Of a DNA stretch of 64,000 nucleotides, positions 26,252 through 34,262 are shown piece after piece. Position numbers and translations under genes: made by a program. Every line of letters begins with the position of its first letter. Position 1 is the first letter of the stretch. The notes under the pieces are model-generated. The model saw nothing but the letters and a program-made list of their open reading frames with translations. It made no database searches and was not told where the DNA came from. Origin of the DNA: Bradyrhizobium sp. BR 10289 (GTDB lineage: Bacteria > Pseudomonadota > Alphaproteobacteria > Rhizobiales > Xanthobacteraceae); the NCBI RefSeq assembly GCF_019455385.1, contig NZ_JACOFR010000002.1, positions 580,735-644,734 on the forward strand. The letters are read 5' to 3'.

Positions 26252-26968
26252 ATGTCTCGCACCTTCCTCATCACCGGCGCCAGCAGGGGTATCGGCTTGG
26301 CTCTGGCCCATCGCCTCAGCCAGAATGGTCATCAAGTCATCGGCTTTGCGCGCAATGCGGCACCGGATTTTCCCGGCACGCTTCTTCCTGTCGAGCTCGC
26401 CGACGCAAAGGCGACCGGCGAAGCGCTCGACAGTATTTTGAAACGCTTCCGCGTCGATGGGGTCGTCAACAATGTCGGGCTGGTTCGTCCGCAGCGGCTC
26501 GGCGCCGTCGATCTGACCGCGCTTGAGGACGTGATGAGGCTTAATCTGCACCCGGCACTTCAGGCCGTCCAGGCGCTCCTGCCAGGTATGACAGAGCGAG
26601 CCTGGGGACGGATCGTCAACATCTCCAGCCTGACCGTCCTCGGCGCGGTCGAACGCACCGCCTACGCAGCCGCAAAAGCTGCTCTGGTGAGCTTCAGCCG
26701 GAGCTGGGCGCTCGAGCTGGCGCGCACCGGTATCACTGTCAATGCGGTCGCTCCTGGACCAACCGAGACGGAGCTGTTCCGCGCCAACAATGCTCCCGGA
26801 AGCGACGGGGAGCGCCGCTACCTTGCCAGCGTTCCGATGGGACGATTTGGCCAGCCTGACGAGATCGCCGCAACCATCGCGTTCCTGTTGTCCGATGCTG
26901 CGGGCTTCATCACCGGCCAAACCATCCATGTCGATGGCGGCGCGTCGATCGGCAAGCTTTCCTTCTAG
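26252..26968 (+). CDS. Short-chain dehydrogenase/reductase
   Basis: A 238-residue classical SDR. The NAD(P)-binding TGASRGIG motif is at residues 8-15, the NNVG motif at about 72-75, the catalytic Ser in VNISSLTV, and the YxxxK pair in YAAAKAAL. The C-terminal DGGASIGKLSF is a typical SDR tail. The reaction is expected to be an alcohol/ketone or similar oxidoreduction; the substrate is unknown. Preceded by the peroxiredoxin (47 bases) and followed by a second SDR (27 bases), consistent with one operon. Confidence 0.9.
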   Translation: MSRTFLITGASRGIGLALAHRLSQNGHQVIGFARNAAPDFPGTLLPVELADAKATGEALDSILKRFRVDGVVNNVGLVRPQRLGAVDLTALEDVMRLNLHPALQAVQALLPGMTERAWGRIVNISSLTVLGAVERTAYAAAKAALVSFSRSWALELARTGITVNAVAPGPTETELFRANNAPGSDGERRYLASVPMGRFGQPDEIAATIAFLLSDAAGFITGQTIHVDGGASIGKLSF

Positions 26969-26995
26969 CCTCCAAAATCAACTCGGAAGATCATC

Positions 26996-27682
26996 ATGGC
27001 TCAACAAACTGCTCTGGTTCTGGGGGCCTCTCGCGGCCTCGGCCTCGCCCTTGCGGAGGAATGGCTGACACGTGGATGGCACGTGATTGCGACCGTTCGC
27101 ACCAGCTCGAGCGACCTTGCGAAGCTCTCGAACCGGTTTCCCGGCAAGCTCGATATCGAAACGATGGAGATCAACCAGGTCGAGACGATCCGCGCGCTTC
27201 GAAAGCGGCTCGATGGGCACAGTGTTGACGTTCTGTTCGTGAACGCCGGGATCGCGCGCGTGGTCCCCGAGAGCCCGGCCAGCGCAAGCGAAAGAGACTT
27301 TCTCGACATGATGTTGACAAATGCGTTCTCACCGGTTCGGGCTGTCGAGTTGTTGCGAGATCTGGTGCCTGCGGGTGGCACGATCGCGATCATGAGCTCC
27401 GAGCTCGGCAGCATCGAGAACGCCACCGGCTCCTGGCAACTCTATTCCTCCAGCAAGGCTGCCCTCAACATGCTCATGAAGGGCTATGCCGCCAAGCATC
27501 CGAGCGATGGACATGCGTTGCTCCTCGTCGCTCCCGGCTGGGTGCGAACCGAGATGGGCGGCGGCGATGCGCTCCTCTCGATCGAGGAGAGCATTCCGCT
27601 CGTCGTCGACATGATTGAGTCCAATCGGGGCCGAACTGGCTTGCGCTACGTTGATCGCTTCAACAAGCAGCTACCCTGGTAA
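26996..27682 (+). CDS. Short-chain dehydrogenase/reductase (atypical)
   Basis: A 228-residue SDR-fold oxidoreductase. It has the nucleotide-binding LGASRGLG, NAG (VNAGIA) and the active-site SSELGS ... YSSSKAAL pattern. It resembles the CsgA/C-factor-like SDR branch (residues such as GGTIAIMSSELGSIENATGSWQLYSSSKAALNM). It is the last gene of the operon with the peroxiredoxin and the first SDR. Substrate unknown. Confidence 0.85.
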   Translation: MAQQTALVLGASRGLGLALAEEWLTRGWHVIATVRTSSSDLAKLSNRFPGKLDIETMEINQVETIRALRKRLDGHSVDVLFVNAGIARVVPESPASASERDFLDMMLTNAFSPVRAVELLRDLVPAGGTIAIMSSELGSIENATGSWQLYSSSKAALNMLMKGYAAKHPSDGHALLLVAPGWVRTEMGGGDALLSIEESIPLVVDMIESNRGRTGLRYVDRFNKQLPW

Positions 27683-27911
27683 ACCTTTGAAAACGCGATG
27701 GCTGATCAACGAGCGCGCCAGAATGCACCGTCGCGCAGCCTCCCGATTGGCCGTTGGCATTGTCAGATGGCCACGATCGCATAATGCCACTGTTTTGCCC
27801 GACGCGTCAAGTGAAATTTCTAAAAATACGAAATGGCGCGACCGTCGCGATCGCGCCTCTACTGTGCATGGGGTTGTTTTCGAGTTTTTGCGGATGCGCG
27901 GCCTTTCGACC

Positions 27912-28313
27912 TCAATCCGCAACCGCGATCGCCTCGATCTCGATCAGCCATTCCGGCGCGGCGAGCGCGGAGACGCCGACGAGGGTCGAGGCCGGCGGCT
28001 CCATGCCTTCGAAGAAGGCCGAGCGGGCCTTGCCGATGATCGGGCGCAGCTCCGGCTTGTAGCCGACCACGAAGGTCGTGATCTTGACGATGTTGGCGTA
28101 GGTGGCGCCGGCCGCCTTCAGCGCGTGACCGAGATTCTGCATCACCTGCGTGGTCTGCGCGGCGAGATCGCCCTCGCCGACGATGCGCCCTTCCTCGTCC
28201 ACCGAGACCTGGCCGGAGATGTAGATCGTCCGCGCGCCCGAGGCTGTGACGACGTGGGAATAAGCGGGATTGTGGTGCAGACCGCTGGGACGGAGATGAT
28301 CGAGCTTGGGCAT
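27912..28313 (-). CDS. RidA family protein, copy 2
   Basis: A 133-residue paralogue of the gene at 22938-23357, with most of its length and upstream region almost identical at DNA level. The protein differs at a few positions (for example SHVVTASG for FHVVTATG, AAQTTQ for APQTTQ). It ends six residues earlier in IEAIAVAD. The starts are equivalent (ATG at 28313). Same-direction copies can recombine to delete or amplify the roughly 5-kb interval between them. Role as for copy 1: an imine or carbamate-type deaminase fold, unproven here. Confidence 0.9.
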   Translation of the reverse strand: MPKLDHLRPSGLHHNPAYSHVVTASGARTIYISGQVSVDEEGRIVGEGDLAAQTTQVMQNLGHALKAAGATYANIVKITTFVVGYKPELRPIIGKARSAFFEGMEPPASTLVGVSALAAPEWLIEIEAIAVAD

Positions 28314-28384
28314 GGGCTGGCTCCCGGAGTTTGTGGTTGGGAGCGAGCGTAGCGAAAGACAGTGTCGAGGGCCAGCCTCGACGC

Positions 28385-29230
28385 TCAATTGCAGGGCTTG
28401 CTGTCCTTGACGTCGAACTTGCCCATCGCGCCCGAAATCACGAAATCGTTGTAATCGAGCACGAGCTGGCGCGAGACGCCGTTTTCGTAGAGCTCGAACG
28501 CCATCGCGTAGACCGGCGTCTGCTCGCCTTCCTTCTGCTGCGACTCGCGGTCGAAATAGCTGACGGTGACGGGCCAGCGCTTCAGCGACTTCATGTGCTC
28601 GTCCGAGGTCGAGGCATCGGGCGAGGCGGTGCGGTCGTCGGGGATCGGCTGGCCGATCACGGTCAGCGTGTTGTAGACCTTCTGGCCGTCGTCGGAGCCG
28701 TCATAGACGGAGAGCTCGAGCAGCGACTTGCCCTCCTTGGCGGCGGCAATGATGCGCTGGATCTGCTCGGTCGGGAACACGATCTTGCCGTCCAGCGTAA
28801 AGCTCTTCGGCGCCGGCAGCTTCAGCTTGACGTTGATGTGGTCGCCGTCGCGCTCCGCCGAGCCGTCGACCCGGCCGGCATCGGCCTCGTTCATCCGCGT
28901 CTCGATCTTGAAGCGGTAGCTCTTTCCCGCCGCGTCTTCCCAGGAATTGGAGCGGAGGTCGCTCAGCGTGATCTTGCCCTCGCCGCTGTCGAGCTCCGAC
29001 ACCTGGCGGAATTCGGAGGTGTAGCCCTCGCACGAACTGCCGGTGAAATTGTAGAGGATGCGGCCGCGCGCGCTGTTGATCGAATTGGAGCGCGATTTGA
29101 CGAGGCTGAGGTCATAGAGCGCCTGATGCGCCAGGAAAGGACCGTTGGCGGCTTGCGCCAGGCTGCCCGGGCCGGCAGCGGCCGCTGCGAGCGCGATCAC
29201 ACCGAACGAAGTCCGAAAAAGGTGCTGCAT
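28385..29230 (-). CDS. eipB: EipB-family (DUF1849) periplasmic envelope-integrity protein
   Basis: A 281-residue exported protein with a signal peptide (MQHLFRTSFGVIALAAAAAGPGSLAQA, residues 1-27). The EipB core follows (AHQALYDLSLVKSRSNSINSARGRILYNFTGSSCEGYTSEFRQVSEL). A C-terminal cysteine (DSKPCN) can pair with the Cys in GSSCEGY; a conserved disulfide stabilises Brucella EipB. The family maintains outer-envelope integrity in Rhizobiales. Start ATG at 29230. It is divergent from a Rid-family gene with 227 bases between them. Confidence 0.88.
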   Translation of the reverse strand: MQHLFRTSFGVIALAAAAAGPGSLAQAANGPFLAHQALYDLSLVKSRSNSINSARGRILYNFTGSSCEGYTSEFRQVSELDSGEGKITLSDLRSNSWEDAAGKSYRFKIETRMNEADAGRVDGSAERDGDHINVKLKLPAPKSFTLDGKIVFPTEQIQRIIAAAKEGKSLLELSVYDGSDDGQKVYNTLTVIGQPIPDDRTASPDASTSDEHMKSLKRWPVTVSYFDRESQQKEGEQTPVYAMAFELYENGVSRQLVLDYNDFVISGAMGKFDVKDSKPCN

Positions 29231-29457
29231 GTCTGGTCCCTGGGGAAAGCGCAGATTCGGCATTTTAATGACCGTTCCATTACGTCGCAACTGAGGCGGT
29301 TTCACGTAAAGTTGCGGCCGGCGCGTTGAACCTCCTGCCCTGGCTCGGAAAAATGCATCCCCCTCCGGTTGCTTGCATGTGGCGGCACGATGGGCGAAAC
29401 AGGTCCCGCCTGGCCGCCACGGCCGGAGCGGATGAATTTTTGACAACGAGGTCGGAC

Positions 29458-29925
29458 ATGGCGGGCACGGTCGAACAGAAGCTGGCGGAGCAGGGCATCA
29501 AGCTGCACGAGGCCCCCACCCCCGTGGCCAATTACGTGCCGTTCGTGCGCACCGGCAATCTGCTGTTCGTCTCCGGCCAGGTTTGCTACGACCCCTCCGG
29601 CAAGCTGATCGCCAAGGGCAAGCTTGGCGCCGGCGTCTCGCTCGAAGACGGTACCGCGGCCGCGCGTGGCTGCGCCGTCAATTTGCTGGCCCAGGTCAAG
29701 GCCGCGCTCGGCGACCTCGACAAGGTCACCCGCGTGGTGCGCCTCGGCGGCTTCATCAACTCGGCGCCGGACTTCCTGGAGGGGCCGAAGGTGCTCAACG
29801 GCGCTTCCGACCTGATGGTCGCCGCTTTCGGTGACAAGGGCCGCCACGCCCGCACCACCGTCGGCGTCGCCTCGCTGCCCGGCGATGCCGCGGTCGAGGT
29901 CGACGGCGTGTTCGAGGTCGCCTGA
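29458..29925 (+). CDS. RidA/YjgF family protein (third, divergent type)
   Basis: A 155-residue Rid-superfamily protein, distinct from the two ridA paralogues. The segments LLFVSGQVCYDPSGKLIAKGKLGAGVSLEDGTAAARGCAVNLLAQVKAALGDLDKVTRVVRLGGFINSAPDF and HARTTVGVASLPGDAAVEVDGVFEVA fit a large-subfamily Rid with the conserved Arg (HARTTVG). It is the likelier of the three to deaminate enamines. The ATG at 29458 (GGACATGGCGGG) starts the homologous segment. The next gene (GDPD) begins five bases downstream, so they form an operon. Confidence 0.88.
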   Translation: MAGTVEQKLAEQGIKLHEAPTPVANYVPFVRTGNLLFVSGQVCYDPSGKLIAKGKLGAGVSLEDGTAAARGCAVNLLAQVKAALGDLDKVTRVVRLGGFINSAPDFLEGPKVLNGASDLMVAAFGDKGRHARTTVGVASLPGDAAVEVDGVFEVA

Positions 29926-29930
29926 GGCGC

Positions 29931-30677
29931 ATGCGCGCTCCGGATTGGCTGACAGCCCGGCCGGTCGCCCATCGCGGCCTGCATGACATCTCCCGTGGCA
30001 TCGTCGAGAACATGCCGGGCGCGGTGCAGGCTGCGATATCAGGCAATTTCTCGATCGAGGTCGACATCCAGCTCTCGTCCGACGGCGAGGCCATGGTGCA
30101 TCACGACCATGCGCTCGGCCGCCTCACCGAAGCGGCCGGCCCGGTCGTGGCTAAAACAGCTGCGGAGCTGAAGGCGGTCAAGTTCAAGGACACCGGCGAG
30201 CGGATGATGTCGCTGTCCGACCTCTGCGCTATGGTCGCCGGCCGGGTGCCGCTGGTGATCGAGGTGAAGAGCCATTTTGACGGCGACCGCAGGCTGGTGA
30301 AGCGGATGGCCGAGGTGCTGTCGTCCTATCAGGGCCGCGCCGTCGGCATGTCCTTCGATCCCGACCAGGTGCTGGCGCTGCGCGAGCTGTTGCCGGAGCG
30401 CCCGCGCGGCATCGTCGCGCAGCGGAGCTATGAGGACGAGTACTGGGCTTACCTGACAGAGGCGCAGCGCGACAGCATGCTGTACCTGCGCCACGGCTTC
30501 CAGACCCAGCCGCATTTCGTCGCCTTCAAGGTCGACCACCTCCCGGCGCCTGCCCCCTGGATCGCCCGCAACGTCTTCGGCTGCGCCCTGCTCGGCTGGA
30601 CCGTCCGCACGCCCGAGCAGCGGACGCGGGTGGGGCAATATGCCGATCAGATGATCTTCGAGGGGTTCGTGCCGTAG
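29931..30677 (+). CDS. Glycerophosphodiester phosphodiesterase family protein
   Basis: A 248-residue GDPD-family phosphodiesterase. The catalytic start AHRGLHDISRGIVENMPGAVQAAISG and the metal/acid pair IEVDIQLSSDGEAMVHHDHALGRLT match the TIM-barrel active site (His in AHRG, Glu/Asp in EVDIQ, His in HHDHALG). It hydrolyses glycerophosphodiesters to glycerol-3-phosphate and alcohol. No signal peptide was seen, so it probably acts on cytoplasmic lipid-head-group products. It directly follows the Rid gene and is ended by a 13-bp inverted repeat at 30684-30712. Confidence 0.9.
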   Translation: MRAPDWLTARPVAHRGLHDISRGIVENMPGAVQAAISGNFSIEVDIQLSSDGEAMVHHDHALGRLTEAAGPVVAKTAAELKAVKFKDTGERMMSLSDLCAMVAGRVPLVIEVKSHFDGDRRLVKRMAEVLSSYQGRAVGMSFDPDQVLALRELLPERPRGIVAQRSYEDEYWAYLTEAQRDSMLYLRHGFQTQPHFVAFKVDHLPAPAPWIARNVFGCALLGWTVRTPEQRTRVGQYADQMIFEGFVP

Positions 30678-30683
30678 GGCTCC

Positions 30684-30712
30684 GTGCCCCGGACGCGCTG
30701 CGTCCGGGGCAC
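30684..30712. repeat. Palindromic repeat after the GDPD gene
   Basis: A perfect 13-bp inverted repeat, GTGCCCCGGACGC (30684-30696) and GCGTCCGGGGCAC (30700-30712), with loop GCT. It lies about 7 bases after the GDPD stop and lacks a T-tract. Shared GCCCCGGACGC motif links it to the element near 63831. Confidence 0.7.
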
Positions 30713-30770
30713 GAGACCTGCGTTCCCGCCCCCCTTGAAGTCGCTGCTGCAATGCACGATCTTGGGCGCA

Positions 30771-32012
30771 ATGGCATCATCCGACATTACGCTCGAGGCC
30801 GTCCCGTCCATTGGCGAAATCTCGCCTGCGGATTGGGACGCCTGCGCCAATCCCGGTAGCGCTTGCAACGGGTATAGTGCGGGATCCTCATCTGTCCCTC
30901 CAGGCGATTCTCTCGGCCTCTTAAAGCCCGCCTATAACCCGTTCGTCTCCCACGCCTTTCTCTCGGCCGTCGAGACATCGGGTTCGGCGACGATCCGCAC
31001 CGGCTGGGGGCCGCGGCACCTCGTCGCCAAGCTCGACGGCCGCGTCGCCGGCGTGGTGCCCTGCTATCTGAAATCCCACAGCCAGGGCGAGTACGTCTTC
31101 GACCGCGGCTGGGCGGACGCCTATGAGCGCGCCGGCGGGCGGTACTATCCAAAGCTCCAGGTGTCGGTTCCCTTCACCCCCGCCACCGGGCCGCGGCTGC
31201 TGGTCCGTGACGGCGTCGACCGCGAGCGCATCACGGAGGCGCTGGCAAGTGGCCTCATCGCGCTGTGCGGCGTCAGCAAGGCCTCCTCTGTGCACGTGAC
31301 CTTTGCCCGCGAGGCCGAGTGGAAGCTGCTCGCCCAGCACGGCTTCCTCCAGCGCACCGACCAGCAGTTCCACTGGCGCAACGAAGGCTTTGCGACCTTC
31401 GACGACTTCCTCGGGACGCTGAACTCGCGCCACCGCAAATCGATCAAGCGCGAGCGGCGCGACGCGCTCGCCCCCGGCATCACCATCCACTGGCTCACGG
31501 GCAACGACATCACCGAAGACGCCTGGGATGCCTTCTTCGAATTCTACATGGAGACCGGCTCGCGCAAATGGGGCCGGCCGTACCTCACGCGCGAATTCTT
31601 CTCACTGATCGGCGAGACAATGGCGAAGGACGTGCTGCTGGTGATGGCTCGCCGTAACGACCGCTGGATCGCCGGCGCCATCAACTTCATCGGCTCGGAT
31701 ACGCTGTTCGGCCGCAACTGGGGCGCGGTCGAGCACCATCCCTTCCTGCACTTCGAGGTCTGCTACTATCAGGCGATCGATTTCGCCATTAAACACGGCC
31801 TGAAACATGTCGAGGCCGGCGCGCAAGGCGAGCACAAGATCGCGCGCGGCTACCTGCCCCGGACGACGCATTCCGCCCATTTCATCGCCGACCCCGGCCT
31901 GCGCCGTGCCATTGACGATTACCTCAAACGCGAGCGCGCCTATGTCGCCGAAGCCGGACGCGAGCTCGCCGAGCTCGGCCCGTTCCGCAAAGGCATCGAC
32001 GAGGCGCCTTGA
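30771..32012 (+). CDS. FemAB-like GNAT-fold acyltransferase (DUF482)
   Basis: A 413-residue protein of the FemAB/DUF482 family. Segments include YNPFVSHAFLSAVETSGSATIRTGWGPRHLVAKLDG, FATFDDFLGTLNSRHRKSIKRERRDAL and HVEAGAQGEHKIARGYLP, typical of this family. Members are thought to transfer amino acids or acyl groups in cell-wall or small-molecule chemistry; no substrate can be named. The N-terminal region (residues about 28-55, Gly/Ser/Pro-rich) is a variable linker before the core. ATG at 30771 with CTTGGGCGCA before it; a longer in-frame start at 30684 would fall inside the palindromic repeat. Confidence 0.85.
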   Translation: MASSDITLEAVPSIGEISPADWDACANPGSACNGYSAGSSSVPPGDSLGLLKPAYNPFVSHAFLSAVETSGSATIRTGWGPRHLVAKLDGRVAGVVPCYLKSHSQGEYVFDRGWADAYERAGGRYYPKLQVSVPFTPATGPRLLVRDGVDRERITEALASGLIALCGVSKASSVHVTFAREAEWKLLAQHGFLQRTDQQFHWRNEGFATFDDFLGTLNSRHRKSIKRERRDALAPGITIHWLTGNDITEDAWDAFFEFYMETGSRKWGRPYLTREFFSLIGETMAKDVLLVMARRNDRWIAGAINFIGSDTLFGRNWGAVEHHPFLHFEVCYYQAIDFAIKHGLKHVEAGAQGEHKIARGYLPRTTHSAHFIADPGLRRAIDDYLKRERAYVAEAGRELAELGPFRKGIDEAP

Positions 32013-32078
32013 CGGTTCACCGCGGCTGGTGACAGTAAGCGCAAAATTTGAAGCTCAAAGTACCTGGGAGCCGCCGCC

Positions 32079-32504
32079 ATGACCGCCTACGACACCAACA
32101 ACATCTTCGCAAAAATCCTGCGCGGCGAGCTGCCCTGCCACAAGGTCTATGAGGACGAGCACGTCTTCGCCTTCCTCGACATCATGCCGCGCGTCCCCGG
32201 CCACACGCTGGTGATCCCGAAGGCCCCCGCCCGCAACATCCTCGACATCTCGCCGGACGATTACGCCCATGTCGCGCGCGGTGCGAAGAAGATCGCCATA
32301 GCCGCAATGAAGGCCTTCAACGCCGACGGCATCACCGTGCAGCAGTTCAACGAGGCCGCCGGCGGACAGGTGGTGTTTCACCTCCACATGCACGTGATGC
32401 CGCGCCACGACGGCGTCGCCATGCTGCCGCCCGCCAGCCGCAAGGAAGACGTCAAGGTGCTGGAAGAGAACGCGACCAAGCTGATCGCGGCGTTGAAGGC
32501 CTGA
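32079..32504 (+). CDS. HIT family protein (histidine triad nucleotide hydrolase)
   Basis: A 141-residue HIT-domain protein with the catalytic triad HLHMHVMPR near residue 100 and the N-terminal IFAKILRGELPCHKVYEDEHVFAFLDI. It is the Hint/YcfF-type branch that hydrolyses nucleoside phosphoramidates or AMP-lysine-type adducts. GGGAGC precedes the ATG by nine bases. It is 66 bases downstream of the FemAB-like gene, possibly cotranscribed. Its TGA stop is directly followed by a palindromic repeat. Confidence 0.95.
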   Translation: MTAYDTNNIFAKILRGELPCHKVYEDEHVFAFLDIMPRVPGHTLVIPKAPARNILDISPDDYAHVARGAKKIAIAAMKAFNADGITVQQFNEAAGGQVVFHLHMHVMPRHDGVAMLPPASRKEDVKVLEENATKLIAALKA

Positions 32505-32548
32505 CCGTCATTCCGGGGCGCGACAACGTTGCGAGCCCGGAATGACGG
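32505..32548. repeat. Palindromic repeat between convergent HIT and trmO genes
   Basis: CCGTCATTCCGGG (32505-32517) and its complement CCCGGAATGACGG (32536-32548) form a perfect 13-bp stem in the 45-base gap between two convergent stop codons. It could serve as a transcription end point for both. Confidence 0.75.
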
Positions 32549-32549
32549 A

Positions 32550-33041
32550 CTACTCCATCTGAAAATCACCTGCCTGCGGCGCGGCCAACGGCGTGAACTC
32601 GCAACGATCCGGCTTGATGTCGATCAGCGGCGTGTTGTCGATGCAGTCGAGGCCGCGCACCAGGATGGCATTGCCCTCGATGCCGACCAGCTTGACGATC
32701 GAGGTGCCGATCGGGTTCGGCCGCACCGGCGAGCGCAGCGAGAAAGTGCCGCGGGTTTTCTCGTTGTTCTTCGGGCTTTGCAGCACGATGTCGCGGCGCG
32801 ACCTGTCGAGCCAATAGAGCACTTCGAGATTGCTGTAGAAATCGACGCCCTTGATGGCCGGCACGAACGGCTCGAAGATCTCGAGCCGGCAGATCGGGCC
32901 GTCCTGACGCCCCTGCCGCGGCGTCTCGAGCCGCGAGCTCCAGGGCGTGCGGATGCGGCCGATGAAGACGAGGCTGGCATCCCCAGTGGACGGCAGCTCA
33001 ATGGCGATCTCGCCTTCGCGGAGCTCGTTTTCGCGAACCAT
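32550..33041 (-). CDS. trmO: tRNA (N6-threonylcarbamoyladenosine(37)-N6)-methyltransferase TrmO
   Basis: A 163-residue TrmO/TsaA-family protein (YaeB-like) that methylates t6A37 of tRNA, using S-adenosylmethionine. Family features are IGRIRTPWSSRLETPRQG, the RNPIG-type PVRPNPIGTSIVKL and EVLYWLDRSRRDIV. Only the N-terminal methyltransferase-like beta-barrel is present; the length suits the short alphaproteobacterial form. ATG at 33041 (ACCATATTTC on plus) was chosen because upstream residues in frame are an azlD shadow. It is the third gene after azlC-azlD in the same direction, 31 bases beyond azlD. Confidence 0.9.
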   Translation of the reverse strand: MVRENELREGEIAIELPSTGDASLVFIGRIRTPWSSRLETPRQGRQDGPICRLEIFEPFVPAIKGVDFYSNLEVLYWLDRSRRDIVLQSPKNNEKTRGTFSLRSPVRPNPIGTSIVKLVGIEGNAILVRGLDCIDNTPLIDIKPDRCEFTPLAAPQAGDFQME

Positions 33042-33072
33042 ATTTCTGTTCCCTGGCTGTTCGGAGGCGGTT

Positions 33073-33423
33073 TTAGCCCAACCACCACTTGCCGGCCAGC
33101 ATGAACAGTTCGCCGCTGACAACGCCGGCGAAAATCGAGCGCCGGGTCGAGAGGAAGACAATGAGCCCGGCGGCGACCGCGCCGTAGCGCAGGGCATCCG
33201 GCACGCTCGCCAGCGCACCCGGCGGCTGGACCACGATCTGGGCGATGACGCCGGCCAGAATCGCGGTGGCAACCGCCCTCACCCAGACCAGCAGCTCCGA
33301 GCCCTCGTCAATGCCGCCACCGAACCACAAGCCCAGCATGCGCCATATCTGGTTCGGAACAACGCCGGCGACGAACAGCACGACCAGCGCCTGCCAGTCG
33401 CCGATGAGCTGCGCGTAGCTCAT
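33073..33423 (-). CDS. azlD: AzlD branched-chain amino acid export small subunit
   Basis: A 116-residue hydrophobic protein with four predicted membrane helices (MSYAQLIGDWQALVVLFVAGVVPNQIWRMLGLWFG ... LRYGAVAAGLIVFLSTRRSIFAGVVSGELFMLAGKWWLG). This is the AzlD/LIV-E small subunit. The start overlaps the azlC stop by four bases, typical for azlCD. Confidence 0.9.
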   Translation of the reverse strand: MSYAQLIGDWQALVVLFVAGVVPNQIWRMLGLWFGGGIDEGSELLVWVRAVATAILAGVIAQIVVQPPGALASVPDALRYGAVAAGLIVFLSTRRSIFAGVVSGELFMLAGKWWLG

Positions 33424-34160
33424 GCGCGCACCTCCCGCCACCAATGCACGCCATAGGCGATCGTGCCGGCGACGAGCCCGCTGACGAGGATGTCGAGGCC
33501 GGAGTTCATCTTCGCCGCGATCGGATAGAGCAGCACGCCGAGCGCCAGCGCGACGACGTCGGCAGCCTCCCGGCTGTTGCGCGCGGTCGAGAACAGGAAC
33601 GACAGCGGCGTCAGCATCAGGATCGCCGCTCCCAACGTCTGCGTCAGGTTGGCCGCGAGGAAATAGCCGACCGTGTTGGCGGTGAGGCACACCGAGACCA
33701 GGCCGAAGCCAAGCCCGTTGACGAAGGCGATCCGCCGCTCGCGCGGCACCTGCGGCAGGAAGCGGTGGCACTCGACCCACAACGTCACTGCGGTCAGATG
33801 CGCTGCAAAGAATAGCTCGCGCCGCCTGGTCGTCGGCGTGCGCATCAGCGGCAGCACCGACACCACCATTGGGAACAGGCGGATGGCGCTGACCGTCACC
33901 GCAATCGCCGACTGGATGATGGTGGCGCCCGAGCCGAGCGTGGTGATCAGGATGATCTGTGCCGGGCCCGCCCAGACGAACAGCGTCGAGCAGAGCGCCC
34001 AGAGCAGGCTGAAATGGGTGTCATGGGCGAGCGCGCCGATGCCGAGATAGGTCGCGAACAGGACGAGCGTGAGGATCGTCTGCGTGATCGACCGCAGCCC
34101 CCACGTAAAGGCGCGCCAGGGACTTTGCCATTGCGGGGAATCGAGCGGAGGAAGCGCCAC
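33420..34160 (-). CDS. azlC: AzlC branched-chain amino acid export large subunit
   Basis: A 246-residue membrane protein of the AzlC (LIV-E) family, with about seven helices and the conserved FVWAGPAQIILITTLGSGATIIQSAIAVTVSAIRLFPM. With AzlD it exports branched-chain amino acids or their analogues, driven by the proton gradient. It is the first gene of azlC-azlD-trmO. GAGG-type ribosome site lies before the ATG at 34160. Confidence 0.93.
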   Translation of the reverse strand: MALPPLDSPQWQSPWRAFTWGLRSITQTILTLVLFATYLGIGALAHDTHFSLLWALCSTLFVWAGPAQIILITTLGSGATIIQSAIAVTVSAIRLFPMVVSVLPLMRTPTTRRRELFFAAHLTAVTLWVECHRFLPQVPRERRIAFVNGLGFGLVSVCLTANTVGYFLAANLTQTLGAAILMLTPLSFLFSTARNSREAADVVALALGVLLYPIAAKMNSGLDILVSGLVAGTIAYGVHWWREVRA

Positions 34161-34262
34161 GGGAGTTTTGGCCGGCTGAGGAATCGTGCGCCTGCATAAC
34201 GGGCAATGCTGGCTTCCGCGTCAAGGAAGCGCGCGGCGGGGCTGGCATGCGCGCGAGGGCCA

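Noticed and set aside
27870..27900. Short frame MGLFSSFCGCAAF
   Set aside because: Only a short open stretch before ridA copy 2, with no ribosome site; part of noncoding DNA.
30684..30712. Intrinsic terminator for the GDPD gene
   Set aside because: The hairpin is perfect, but no T-tract follows (GAGACCTG), so I list it as a repeat, not a terminator.
30840..30940. An insertion disrupting the FemAB-like protein
   Set aside because: The Ser/Gly-rich segment is in frame and likely a variable linker of the family, not a lesion.
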